Assembly: GCA_009792885.1 (NCBI GenBank)
Contig: WMCF01000029.1
Coordinates: 124,001 to 188,000, forward strand
Origin: Eremophila alpestris peregrina
Taxonomy: Eukaryota > Chordata > Aves > Passeriformes > Alaudidae
Length of the DNA stretch: 64,000 bases
Direction: 5' to 3'
Numbering within the stretch: the first letter of the stretch is position 1; each line of letters opens with the position of its first letter. Below the pieces are notes generated by a model. It saw only the letters and a list, made by a program, of their open reading frames with translations, did no database searches and was not told where the DNA came from. The translations under genes were made by a program, and so were the position numbers. Shown piece after piece: positions 11,870 to 22,790 of the stretch.

Positions 11870-11996
11870 CCAGTGGCAGTTAACCTCCAGGTGTCTGGAT
11901 TTCTGATCCATAAAATTATAGTACTGATACTTGTCTTTGTGAAGTACTTTGAGATCTGTGGTGGAAAAGTGACGTACAAAGACAGACATTGTTATT
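11870..11996 (+). mobile_element. MIR-like amniote SINE fragment
   Basis: The order of segments matches the 3' half of old amniote MIR/CORE-type SINEs. A CTGATCCATAAAATTATAGTACTGATACTTG block corresponds to the familiar 'TCTGTAAAATGGGGATAATAATACTTG' segment. It is followed by TGAAGTACTTTGAGATCT-TGG and GGAAAAGTGACGTACAAA, which correspond to the 'AAGTGCTTTGAGATC...GAAAGGCGCTATATAA' tail. The tRNA-derived head is absent or unrecognisable. Divergence is high, so the family name is tentative. It is not expected to be active. Confidence 0.6.
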
Positions 11997-13139
11997 CCAA
12001 AGGGACTGGGAATTGCAGGTATCATAGATCTGGAATTACACAATAGACAAATATTGGAAGGGGAACAGTGGGAGTCAGCTTTACCCTACAGTTTGTTGCA
12101 GCTTAAATGATATTGGTGGCTTTCCTGCCCAAGTGCAGTATTTCAGGTAATTACTCTGTTGCTCGTTTATCAGGTAGGAGATTGGAAATAATTTATTTTG
12201 CTGGAAGGGTGTAATTAGAGCCAAACAAAATAACCTGGTAGAGAACAATTAGCAAATTCACTTATTCTGTGCAGTATTCCCAGAGAAATTCTCAAACACT
12301 TTTTTCATTTGGAAAATTTAGCAATTTTTTCAGGCATCAGTGATTTCCGGGAACACAAACACAAGTTACCCTCTGAGGTAAATACTTCCCCTTCCCCCAA
12401 ATATCTACATATTTCCTTGCTGAGGATGGTGCCTTTCATGTGATTCCTCATCAGGCTGAGCACACCCATATCTGCCTCTCACACATCACTTACAGTCTGT
12501 CCCAGGGAACAATCTTGGGGGAGCTTCATCCTTGCTGAAGCCCTGCTGCTTGCAGGGATTGTGCCTGGCTTTGCATGATGCCCCTTTTCATCTTCCCCTG
12601 TGCTCCAGACCAGGGTTTGCTGATGGAAACCAGAATGAAGTACAGCTGAGCAGATTAATGCCCCTCATGAAGGGAGGTGGGGAATATGCTGTCACACAGA
12701 CTGGATGCTGTGTGACAAGAGAGGACAATCGAAGTGAAAAGCACATGCACCAGAGGGACAGCAGCCAGGGCCCTTTGATTACTCTGTACTGAGGATGCCT
12801 GGGAAAAATCAAAGGGAATTTTGTCCAAACAGTGGCACTAAGGTCAGGCCACAGCTCACACCAGTAACAAGCCCAAGCAGAGCACATCACTGAGCACAGC
12901 TCCTGGAGGCAGGCTGATGGCCTGCAGGAGGTGTAGGGCAGGCAGAATCTCTGCAATGCATGCAGGGCAGTGTTGTCAGTCCAGAATAACTTCACCAGTG
13001 CAGTCTCCTTTATCTCCCTGACCTCATGGCCGTGGCTCAAGAAGTCTTTCAGATGTCTGGACATCTAAAGGTAGGCAAAAATTTCACCCTTTGGAGATGG
13101 TTTTGAGCAGACAGAGGAGGAGGATGCACACATACCCCT
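11997..13139. other. non-coding DNA with TAAT-rich stretch
   Basis: The segment 12130-12260 carries several homeodomain cores including GTAATTAC (12147-12154) and GTAATTAGA, which could mark a regulatory element. The minus-strand open frame 12588-13064 (158 codons) is cysteine/tryptophan-rich with no domain I recognise and is treated as chance. No repeat family is recognised. Confidence 0.5.
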
Positions 13140-13430
13140 GGCTGTCCCGGTGAGCTGTCTTCCCTGCTGTTCCCCGTTGTCCCCCGCTGTCCCCGCTGTC
13201 CCCCGCTGTCCTGCCGGCTGCAGCACGGAGCTCCAGCTGGCAAATTGCCACCTAGCGCCTGCACAATCACGGGCATTTCAAGTGGCTTTCGAAATGCCTG
13301 GCTAGGTAATGATGGAGCGGGCGCACCAGGCCAGGCCACCCCGCGGAGATAAGCACAGCTCTGCGAGCGCTGCCGGGGGGATGCGGCAGCTGGGAAAAGC
13401 TGTTCCACAGCGCTGCTCCATCACCCACAG
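13140..13430. promoter_or_regulatory. CpG-rich patch, possible small CpG island
   Basis: About 19 CpGs fall in roughly 275 bp of GC-rich sequence, including CCGCGG and GCGAGCGCT, in the middle of CpG-poor DNA. It contains a short GC minisatellite (13166-13212) and an 8-bp inverted repeat GGCATTTC/GAAATGCC at 13272-13298. Small CpG islands in birds often mark promoters, including those of long non-coding RNAs, but no TATA box, initiator or exon is evident. The open frames crossing it on both strands (13049-13408, 13267-13536, 13309-13566) follow from GC-rich composition, with few stops, rather than from a gene. Confidence 0.4.
13166..13212. repeat. GC-rich minisatellite, unit about CCCCGCTGT
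   Basis: Four to five copies of a 9-10 base unit of the form TGTCCCCCGC occur in tandem with small changes between copies. It lies inside the CpG-rich patch and accounts for several of its CpGs. Confidence 0.8.
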
Positions 13431-15914
13431 ACCAGGCAGAGCCTCCTTCCCTCCACAGGCTCCCAAATCCTCTTCCAGGCAAGGCACTGTGAGGTGTCCA
13501 TTCGCTTCCCCATCTCCAGGCTTTCCTCATCCACACCCACCCAGGAAAAGGATTGCTGCTGGCTGATGGTCAGTGGTGCTCCCTGCACCCTGCAGACTGG
13601 GAAATCAGCATCTGCCCTGCCTTTCTAACTCATCCCCAGTCCTCCTCTGCAAAACCCGTGTGGCTCCTCCATCTGCACAATTGTGCAGCTCTGGGAAACC
13701 ACTTTCCCCCCCACCCATCTTTTTCTTTCACTTGTATTTTACATAAGGAAGTAAGAAACGCTTGGGATAAAATACAAAACATTCTCATAAAATTTGTATC
13801 GCTCCCTTCAGCCCTTCTCCCCAGATTGAAACTAAATATAGCAAAAGCCACTCTGCTGGTTGGAACAAACACAAATTGCTGAAATAAAGGTATGACAAAT
13901 CAAGGCCAGGTTGTTCTCATCCTGCCTTCTGGATGAGGTGACTGTTGTCTGTCTGTGATGGCACTTGCAGGATTTTTATGTTCCAAATTGCAAGGCATTC
14001 ATGATCACTGAACAGAGACATTAGTGCAGAGCCTAGGGGTGACTTGCTGAAACTTTAGCTAAAACAGCTCTGCCCTGTGTCCAAGACACAGCTGCCTGAT
14101 CTCTTGCATTGGTAGAATCATTTTTAGATCAGAAAGACACTTTGGGATTATTTTCTTTCAGTGGGCAATGCAGATTTGGTAACAACAACTTCTTTCAAAT
14201 TTGTATTTGCTTCACTGAATTCTTCTCAGAGGCTAAAAGGGGAATTTTGAAGCTTCATTTTGACATTGAATATGTTACTCATACTCAAATGTTTCATTTT
14301 GCCACTTTCAAAGAAAATGTTTTGATCTTCCCTTTGCAAATTTAGTTTGGTTAGAATTTGCCTTCCATATTGTTTTGAAAAGTGTGCTCATAATCCAGCT
14401 GCTACTTCTGTTAAAGAGACAAAAGAATTTTTTTGCCCAAACCAAGATGTTGTGCTTTTTTGCTTAACTCTTGGCTTGGAAAAAACCAGACAGGAACAAT
14501 AGAGAAAAAAAGTGTACTTGCTAGTGAACCAAAAATTCAATTATTCTCATGTCAGTAAAGGTCCTGTCTGCAGAGGGAGGTGAGTGTTCAGTGCACTCCA
14601 GCACACATTTACCTGTTGTGTAATTCCTCCCCCAGATGGATCCCCTCCCCTGAGGGCAGCATTAAAATGTTAGAAGTTAAATTTTCCAAATCAAAGGCAG
14701 ATTGAGGCTTGGATCCTGTCCACTTCCCTTACCTCACCCAAGATCTGAATTGCCATCTGCATAGATCTGTTTCTCTTCACTGGGTACCCAGGGATTCTGG
14801 GCCAGCCTTCTATCAATCAGGCGCTTTGGTGAAGACCCAGAAAAAGGAATCCCAGCTTTTGGTGCCCATAAAGGAAGTCCTCCAGGGCTGGGTGACTACA
14901 TGGCTGCATTTTGGACCAATTGTTAAAGCATCAGCAATACTACAAAACAAAACCAAAATACAATTTGCAGATTTTGGCACAAGACCCTTCCTATGAGGTT
15001 ATGCTGCCTCAGGAATTTTATGGAATCGTTTCTCATGAGCTCCTCCTTCAACACTTAAACCAAACCAGAGGGGATAGAGGATATGGAGAAGGTTCAAACA
15101 AATTTCCACACATCAAGGCCTTTATCTGAGTTGGACTTGCTGTGTTGCAGCAGACTGAGAAAAGCCACTTAGGACTACACTCCTGATCAAAAGGCTACTA
15201 TCAGTGTAATTCTGTGAGTCCAAATAATGATCCTGAACTTGCCATTGGGGTGTGAGTAACATCTTCTGCAGTAGGAAAAATGTAATGTTGCACTTCAGAA
15301 TTTAAGAATCCCAGAAAATGAGGGATATATTTTTTTTAATTACCTAATCTATTTTCCAGTCTAAACAACTCTTGTTTGTGCCTGAAACCTTCCTGCTTGT
15401 GACTCATCTCCTTGTGTGCTCCACCTTGTGCATGGGATGAAACCTTACCCCCTCATGTCCTGTCATCCAGAATGCAGTCTGACAGTGACTGCCAAACCTC
15501 CCAGGGAGGCTGTGAGTGCAAGCAGCTGCTAAAACTGCCCAAATGGGACCGTATGGAAATCCACACTCTGACCTGTTCACTGCCAACACATCACCCTTTC
15601 GAACACACAGGCAATGCTCTTCTCTTGGTCTGGCTGAGGCAGCACCAGGGCCCCTCAGCACTGAGACTGCAGGAAGGCAAAAGCAGAGCTGCTTTCCTCC
15701 TGGCCACAGCCCTATGCACATCCTGTTTTCCCATCCACAGCAGAGCCTGCAGGAGGTGAGGGTGGAGGCTCCCTGCTCTGGGGTGTTACACTGCTGCATC
15801 ATCCCCATCAGGCTCAGATGTCAGCACGTCACAAGTGACTGGCACTCCTCATCCCGATTTTTTCCAGTAGCTCACTCTGCTTTATCCATGGAAATCACAG
15901 CAAGAGCACTGTGC
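13431..15914. other. non-coding DNA, no recognised element
   Basis: Unique sequence with AT-rich parts at 14100-14540 and 15290-15370. Open frames at 13553-13882, 14709-14996 and 15404-15808 have no recognisable domains, and several overlap frames on the other strand. No RNA gene or repeat family seen. Confidence 0.5.
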
Positions 15915-15976
15915 CAAGTCCTGATCCCACTGAAGTCAGTGATGGAGCTCCAGTTGACCCCAGTGGGGCTGGGGTT
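15915..15976. repeat. possible ancient interspersed repeat with self-complementary halves
   Basis: The block CTGATCCCACTGAAGTCAGT is followed about 20 bases later by its imperfect complement CCCCAGTGGGGCTGGGG. This resembles a repeat common in turtles and crocodilians in which 'CCCATTGAAGTCAATGGG' occurs in both orientations. I recall the pattern but not the family name, and this copy is diverged, so the call is tentative. Confidence 0.35.
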
Positions 15977-16170
15977 TAAGAAGCACCATGTAATCCTGTG
16001 CAGTTTATGAAGCATATGTGCATTCTCTCCCTGCACGGTTATTTGACTTTCACACTCTTGATGGAAGTGTGTCTTTATAAATTTACAAATAGCACAGCAG
16101 CTGTGTGTTTATGTAACCTCATTTGAGGGCCACATGTATTCCCACCCTTGTGCTATTAATATTTATACTG

Positions 16171-16211
16171 CCACAAACACATACACACAAATACCTCACA
16201 CAAATACACAT
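16171..16211. repeat. imperfect CA-rich simple repeat
   Basis: An irregular run of ACAC and ACAAATAC units. It is low-complexity sequence with no further content. Confidence 0.7.
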
Positions 16212-16618
16212 GTATGCAGTGGAACAATAAGGAAAATAGATTAAAACCCCTTCTGAGTCAGACATGCCTTTGCAAAATCCCATGGGAAGGCAGATCTATG
16301 TTCTTGAAAGAGATTATGAAGAAGGTTTTTGCTAGATGCTGGTAGCTCTGTGCTAACTTCTGTTCTTTTGCACCATTAGTTTCCACACAGGAACACCTCT
16401 CCCTGATTTCAAGTGACCCAAGTCCAAAAGTTTTGTGGAGCAAAGTCAGATATTTCAGCCAGCTGGGAGACAGACAATTTATAGGACAGCCAGGACTCCA
16501 AGTGCTGCAAGCTATTGATGGCAGGGCAAGGGACTCCAGCTGCTGCTACTCAGCCAGGGTAATAGCATTGTTCAGAAGGCCACAATGGAGCTGGGGAGCA
16601 GCTTTTCATGAAAATTAC

Positions 16619-16636
16619 TTTTTTTTTTTTTTTTTT
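16619..16636. repeat. poly-T tract (18 T)
   Basis: An uninterrupted run of 18 T followed by AGG. It could be the reverse-strand tail of a retroposed sequence or simple slippage. I see no adjacent processed gene copy. Confidence 0.85.
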
Positions 16637-19004
16637 AGGCAAAAAATGCTGCTTTAGTCAATCTGCAAATTACCCAACTTGCTTCAAATGCAAACACAGA
16701 AAAAACCTGCAAAACATACAGCCTAGACGTTTTATTTTGACAACTCAGATGAAACATTTTGATTTCCTCATGCTGAGAAGCTTAGTATTCTTGAATTTAC
16801 CACCATTTAATCTTGTCTGTTCCAAAAGATAAAACCTAGTTGTCCTATCCTAAATATTATTCTTTTAAGTTTCTGCTATGCTGGAGAAACTGGTTTAAAT
16901 TATGGTTTAAGGTTGGCCAAGTGATATTTCTTCTCTTGCCTCTTCCACATTGATTTTCCAGCTCAGTTAAGGGACCAGCTCCCTTTGAGGAGCCCACCCC
17001 AGATTTTGAGACCAGAAGACAAATGTGAAGGTGTGAGCAGGACAGGCTTTGCACCCTTTTTGCACAGGATGCAGGAGGCAGAGGGCAAGCAGCCTTGCTA
17101 GGTCTTCTCCTTCCCTTTTACCAGGAAACTTTGCTGTGAGCCTGCATGGCTGTCCTGATGCCAGCAAGTTCCCTGCAGATGGAGAGAGCAAATAAAAATG
17201 TGCATATTTACATTATACATGCAGATTAGATAGTGTGCATTCCTCACAGCCTGTCCCTGAAACACCCTCCAAAAGGAGCGTGGGGGAGAATGCAAAGTTG
17301 AGTCCAACTCTGATCTCCCATTGTCTCACTCCCACACTATGGGAATCACACAATGTGTACCCCCAGCTGATTAACCCTTTCTATGGACATCATGGGCAAA
17401 ACTCTCAGTCTCTGGCAATCTCTACCTTCGTGCAAAAAAGAGGAAATTTTTGCCTACAGAATAGGGCTAAATTAAAAACTCAGCAGAATGATCCGCAGGG
17501 CAGCAGTGGTAATGATGGGGAAATTAATTACTGCATTTCTGAGCCTTTGCATGGTCTGGTGGAAGAAGAGAGTGGGAGTGTGGGTATCCTTGTGTGCACA
17601 CAAGGAGTTACCTTGGCACAGAGGAAAATAATTTAAATATTGGACTGAGGTCCTGTTGTATTCACAAAGAACTTTTGCAATCAGGCTGACTTCCTTAGAC
17701 CACTTCACCCCTTGAACCTGTCTGTCTGAAAATCCTTCCTCCTCACACTCCCTCTGCTCCCTCTCAAAGCTGGTTTCAGGCTCTGTGTGTTCACCTCTTT
17801 CCAGCCTCACACCTCTACCAGACTCTCATTCCTACTGTGAGATCAATCTGGGGAGAAGAGAGTTCCTGAAGGAAGTGAGAAGCCAGTGATGGGACACCCA
17901 AAGTCTGCTCCTGGGGAAGGGCAAATAAAGCTCCTTTGAAAGCAGTAGAGGACAAATGGGAGAGCAGTGTCAGACCCATCTCTCCCCAGAACAGCTTGGA
18001 AGATTTTTGGACCCAAATCTCTTCCTTCTGCTGAGCTGGGTCTTGGATTCCTGCCTAGGACTGAGCTGCTGAGAGCACCAAGACCAGAGCTTGGGCCCAT
18101 GGTAAAACACTCATCTTGCTGCGGGTTGTCCACTCCTTAAAGGCCTTGAGTTAAACATTTACACATGCAAAAACCATTCTGCATGGAAAGACATCTGGGA
18201 TCATGGTTTGCTGACTGACCCAGGGTGGGAGAATCCTGCAGCAATCAGAGGCCATTGCCTGGGCCATGAGGAGCCACCTGCTGAGCCCACTGCTCCCTAT
18301 CCCCTCTCCCACACTGCAGCACTCATGTCTGCCCTCTCAAACGTGCTTCCTCAGGGCACTTGTTCTGTGTCTTATCGAGGGAGCAACACACTCACTCACA
18401 CCTGCTTCCCTCACCCTCCCACGCAGCTCAGCATTGCAGCAAAATTAGGAAACTGTGCCCATTTCTCCCCAGAAAATCCTTGCGGGGCTCTGCCAGCTGC
18501 CACATCACTGACAGATGTTCTGCTCAAGCACTCACTGTCTTACACACAGTGGCAGCCTGGTTAAATATTTCACATGCCAAACTTTTGGTGCTTCTAATTG
18601 GAGGGAATGGCATCACCAAATTCAGCCTGGGCCATCCATAACTTTGGGATGCTGATTCCTGGACTCTCCGTGGTCTTCTTGCAGGTGGGTCACAGTTTTT
18701 GGTGACGGGAGCAGCTTTCATTGGAGTAGGGTTAATTCCAACCTTTTGAGCTGCAAGGAGAAGAGCCTGCACAGTGCCAGCTGCAGGAAAGGGTTTGGCT
18801 GAATACAAGATACAGAGGAATGAGAGATTCATGGCATTTTCCAGGCTGATGAATACATTATACTTTTTGATATCTTTTTAAAAGTGCCGTTTTCCAATTT
18901 ATATCCACGAGGTATAAATTGCCTTTGACTTTTTCCATATAGAGTTTGTTTCTGACACTGAGAAGGTCATGTGGCTCTATGAGATCAAAGCTGTAGATTA
19001 AATG
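16637..19004. other. non-coding DNA, no recognised gene
   Basis: Mixed-composition unique sequence. Frames at 17235-17636, 17472-17810, 18208-18564 and 18524-18832 overlap each other on opposite strands and carry no known domain. It contains a perfect palindrome described separately. No repeat family is recognised. Confidence 0.5.
17587..17606. repeat. 20-bp perfect palindrome
   Basis: TCCTTGTGTGCACACAAGGA reads the same on both strands, centred on the GC of TGCA. Its centre is a GTGTGCACAC run of alternating purine and pyrimidine. A perfect 20-bp palindrome is expected by chance less than about once in ten windows of this size. No transposon or known binding-site class explains it. Confidence 0.9.
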
Positions 19005-19026
19005 AAAAAAAAAAAAAAAAAAAAAA
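19005..19026. repeat. poly-A tract (22 A)
   Basis: An uninterrupted run of 22 A. There is no recognisable retrocopy or LINE tail upstream of it. It sits about 120 bp before the telomere-type repeat. Confidence 0.9.
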
Positions 19027-19143
19027 GCACCTGCTTTAGGTCCCAAATCAACCCCCAAATATATGTGCAGACTTAAAATTAGGAAATTGCTGTTGCATTT
19101 TTAAAGAAGCTGTTTGAACATTCAGCCCTCATTCACTTAGCAT

Positions 19144-19164
19144 AGGGTTAGGGTTAGGGTTAGG
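19144..19164 (+). repeat. short interstitial telomeric repeat
   Basis: Three and a half head-to-tail copies of the vertebrate telomere unit (AGGGTT as phased here), immediately followed by a degenerate TTATAC. Short interstitial tracts like this are generally explained by telomerase-mediated filling of a double-strand break. The tract is too short to suggest a chromosome fusion on its own. Confidence 0.9.
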
Positions 19165-20454
19165 TTATACAATATTGCCCATTCAAAGCCTCAGAGCCCA
19201 GTTTATTTTAGTGTTACATCAACTGATGTTCCAGCACTGTAATTCTCTGCCAGGTTGATGCCAATCCTGTTGAGTTCTTTCAAGGTGCAGTGTCTCAGTT
19301 CACAGAAGGGCAGCTGCAGAGTTAAATAATTAGCCCGTTGCCATCCTAAAGCATAGGAAAATGCAATGATGACCCAAGATTTTACTGCAAAAAGGGAGCC
19401 CCAGATGCAGCGTGTGATTGAAGCTGACAGATCACCACATTTACAGCAGCTTAAATGCAGGTCTGGAGCAATTTTGTGCAAAATTGAAGGAAAATAGTAA
19501 AGTCAATGTGTCACAAAGTGCCATGCAAATGTTGTGAATAAAAGCTTCAAAGGGTACTAAAGTGCCATTGATTACCTCTGAGAGGTTCTTTAAGATCTCA
19601 AGCCCAAGAAAAAGAACTTACATATACACTGTAATGTTAAACCACCATCTCCACATTTCTGGTAATCGCCTCTTCTCCAGATGAATCCAGCCATTAGCAC
19701 CCTGTCAGGGGCTTCTCACTAAAGGAAATCACAACAAGTTACATCCCTGCTAAGATCAACAGCATCATGCCCTTCAAAAGCCACCAGTGGTCACCTCTGC
19801 TTTGTCAGCTAAGATTTAAAGAGGGATTAACATGTTTATTCTAAATGATGGCTTAATGTCTCCTGTATCCTGAAAGCCAGTCAGAATTCAGGGGTGGTAG
19901 CAAAATGCCTCATCACCTTTCTTTGTATTTCCATGGTGCCTCCTACCATAGCTTGTTTTATAGATATAGAATCTAATAAACTAAGATCATATATTTTTGG
20001 GGAGAGGAGAAGAGGAGAAAATTACATGCTTGGTTAGTTATGATAACAAGATTGCCATAGGAAGCACGTCATTTTGAGGAGGAATTTAGAACAATGCAGG
20101 GCTCACATGGCATGGGTGCAGCAGATTCAAACCTGACAGTGCAAAATGGAGATGGGGAATGAAAAGGGAAATCACTGAGTGTTTCCATGGGTAACCTCCA
20201 AGGACTGGCATTTCCAGCACTCAGAAATACTTGCCCATGAGCAATATCAGGCTGGCACTAGTTTTTATCTGTTTTCAGCCCTATTCTGAGGCAACACACT
20301 GAAGACAGAGGAAGAAGAGTAGGAGGAATGAGCTGATGTTAACTACAGGCAGGTATCCACACTGGAAAGCTGTGCCATGTCCTGATTTTCACAATTCAAG
20401 AAAGCTGTTGGCAAATGGAAAGTGCTCTGGGGGAAAAAAGAAAAAAGGGCAAGC

Positions 20455-20470
20455 AAAAAAAAAAAAAAAA
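20455..20470. repeat. poly-A tract (16 A)
   Basis: An uninterrupted A run within purine-rich sequence; the neighbouring AAAAAAGAAAAAA stretch makes slippage the simplest origin. Confidence 0.8.
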
Positions 20471-21552
20471 GGATTTAATAATTGCTTCAAAGACAAGAGA
20501 TGTCACCTTAGACTCAAATCTCCACCCAGGTACCTTGCCAGGGGCCAGTTGATTGGCTGACTTGGATACAATTTGGAAATTCTTACATGAGAACCATTGT
20601 GGCAATAAACTCATGCTGGAAGACAGAAACAGCTGCTTACACCAGCCTGAGATAAGAGCCAGACAGTGAATTTTAGTGCATTTAGCATAAAACATCCTTC
20701 CATCAAAACTGCTTATCTCACCCTTCTTCGCTGGCACCTTTGTTGCTGTTTCAGCCCTTGAGTGATTTCTTTCATTTGTTTTCGACACTTTGGGCTTGTC
20801 CTAAGCCTGCTGAGTGATGACATTCCCTGTGCTGCTTTACGGGGAGGTGGAGTGAGAAGGAATGTCAGCAAGGCATGTTCTGGGAGCACCATTCTCTGCT
20901 TGCCAGTCTCCCATGAGCATTTTTAGGGTCAGGCTACCTTCCAAGGAGGAAGTGAGCAGCAGAGCCCCTCTCTGTGTCTGTCTGTGTGGCCAGTAGCTCT
21001 CTGCTGTTAACACACGGGCTGCATGCACTGGGACAGGGAGCAGCTTGTGTTTGCAGGGACCTCCGAGGAGAACAGCCTGGAAACGTCAGAACGCCTTTCC
21101 TTTACAGGCCCAACTCTTGGGAAGTGCAGGAAGAAGCTCGGTCCAGCCACAGACTGCAGCAAGGAGGGTGCTGTCATGCAGAAAATCTTGGCAGAAGCCT
21201 TGGAGTGCTGAGCCCTCTCCCAGCACCACAGACCAACCCAGCCAAGCGAGCGACAGCTACTAACAGGCCATCTCCAGCCTGGCCCAGATCCGAGCGTGTG
21301 TCTGAGCCAATGCTCACTAGCACTGTGCTTTACCTAGACAGAGTCAGCCAGGTGGCACTGGCAAGGGACCAAGACAAGCAGTTCATTCCTGGGGAGCAGT
21401 CTTCCATCCGAGATGGCACGTGACGGGGGATGGGGTGCGGATTGGCAGCAAGATCAGATGTGCCTTATAACAGTTTCTGAAGCTCTGGAACTGGTTCAGG
21501 CTTGAAATTTAGAGAAATTTGGTTAGCTTGTTCTGTTTTGTCTGAATAGCAA

Positions 21553-21571
21553 TTTTTTTTTTTTTTTTTTT
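21553..21571. repeat. poly-T tract (19 T)
   Basis: An uninterrupted run of 19 T. No processed pseudogene was recognised on the minus strand next to it. Confidence 0.85.
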
Positions 21572-22776
21572 GTATGTGGGATCTGGCTCCAGGTCCTGTT
21601 GGGAGTGCTGAAATTCCATCACAAAGGCTGCCTCATCACTTAGCTTTTTATTATAGTCTTTCAGCACCACATGACTGTTAGTGAACCTCCAGCCATGCTG
21701 GAAATGGCAAAAAACAACCAATAGCTTTTTGCATCGTGCAGAAAGACCATGTGTTCCTGCCTACAGCCACCCCCACTTGCATTTCCCCTCTCCTCCACCT
21801 ACCACAAGATGGGATTAACTGGAGGTCACCATTACCTTCAGGATGATTATTTACAATTGGAAGTATTTTTCAGAGTGAGTGACAGCGCTGTGTTGGGAGG
21901 GAGAGAGATCCCATGAGGTGCCTGTAATACCTCTCTTTGCATTTCCCATTCCTTAGTAATCACCCCTCTGCAGGCCTGTCCTACAGGGTCGGCCTGCCCA
22001 GCCAGTAATTGCAGAAGGAATCAAAATACAAAGTATGGCAGCTGCAGGCATCCCGTGGAAAAACATCCCTGCATGCACATGCACAAGACTAAGGGAGAGA
22101 GAAAGAGGAGAGAAAGCACATTAAAGGAAAGGCAACACTTTTAGCAGGCTGGTGTGTCCTTGACCGAAGGAGGCAACAAAGACAGTCCAGTGATTTACTC
22201 TTTGACGGGCTGGCATCTCTGTGATTCACTGAGCTAATCAATTAGGTGATACATTCCCCCTCCCTGCCACCCCTTTATTTTTAACAGCTCCTTGCCAAGA
22301 GTGGAAATGCTCCAGAACAGAATGGGTAACCACATCCAGGTCCTGAAAAATATCCCAGTGGATCTGCAAGGGGGTCAGGACTCTACCAAAGGGAATTTGT
22401 CACTGGGCAAGGCAGTTTAGCCCCATCAACAGTGCATGACACATATTCCTGGGTCATTCAAGACAGCTGGTGTTGCAAAGCTGCACAACCCCTCTATTTA
22501 ACTGGATTTAGGTCAATCCTTGCCTCACCCCTTTTGTGCCACATGCAGGCTTTCTAGGACACCCAGCACCTCAGACCTTCAGCCCTGTGCAAGCAAAGTG
22601 GCCTTAAGAAGTACCCTTCCCTCTGAACATGCATATCTACACCTAGAGGCAGCAGTAGTGACCCTTTCTTAAACCCAAAGGGACTCCTCCTAATTCCTCC
22701 CCTCCTTTTTGGGTGCAAACACTTACACACACAGAGGAGTAAGAGATGCACACAAATTAGAGGCACTTCAGGGGCC

Positions 22777-22790
22777 ACCACACACACACA
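22777..22790. repeat. (CA)7 microsatellite
   Basis: Short dinucleotide run, probably variable but near the lower limit of length for that. Confidence 0.75.

Noticed and set aside
12588..13064. 158-codon open frame on the minus strand
   Set aside because: Overlaps another frame on the opposite strand, shows no recognisable family and lacks a promoter or exon signals.
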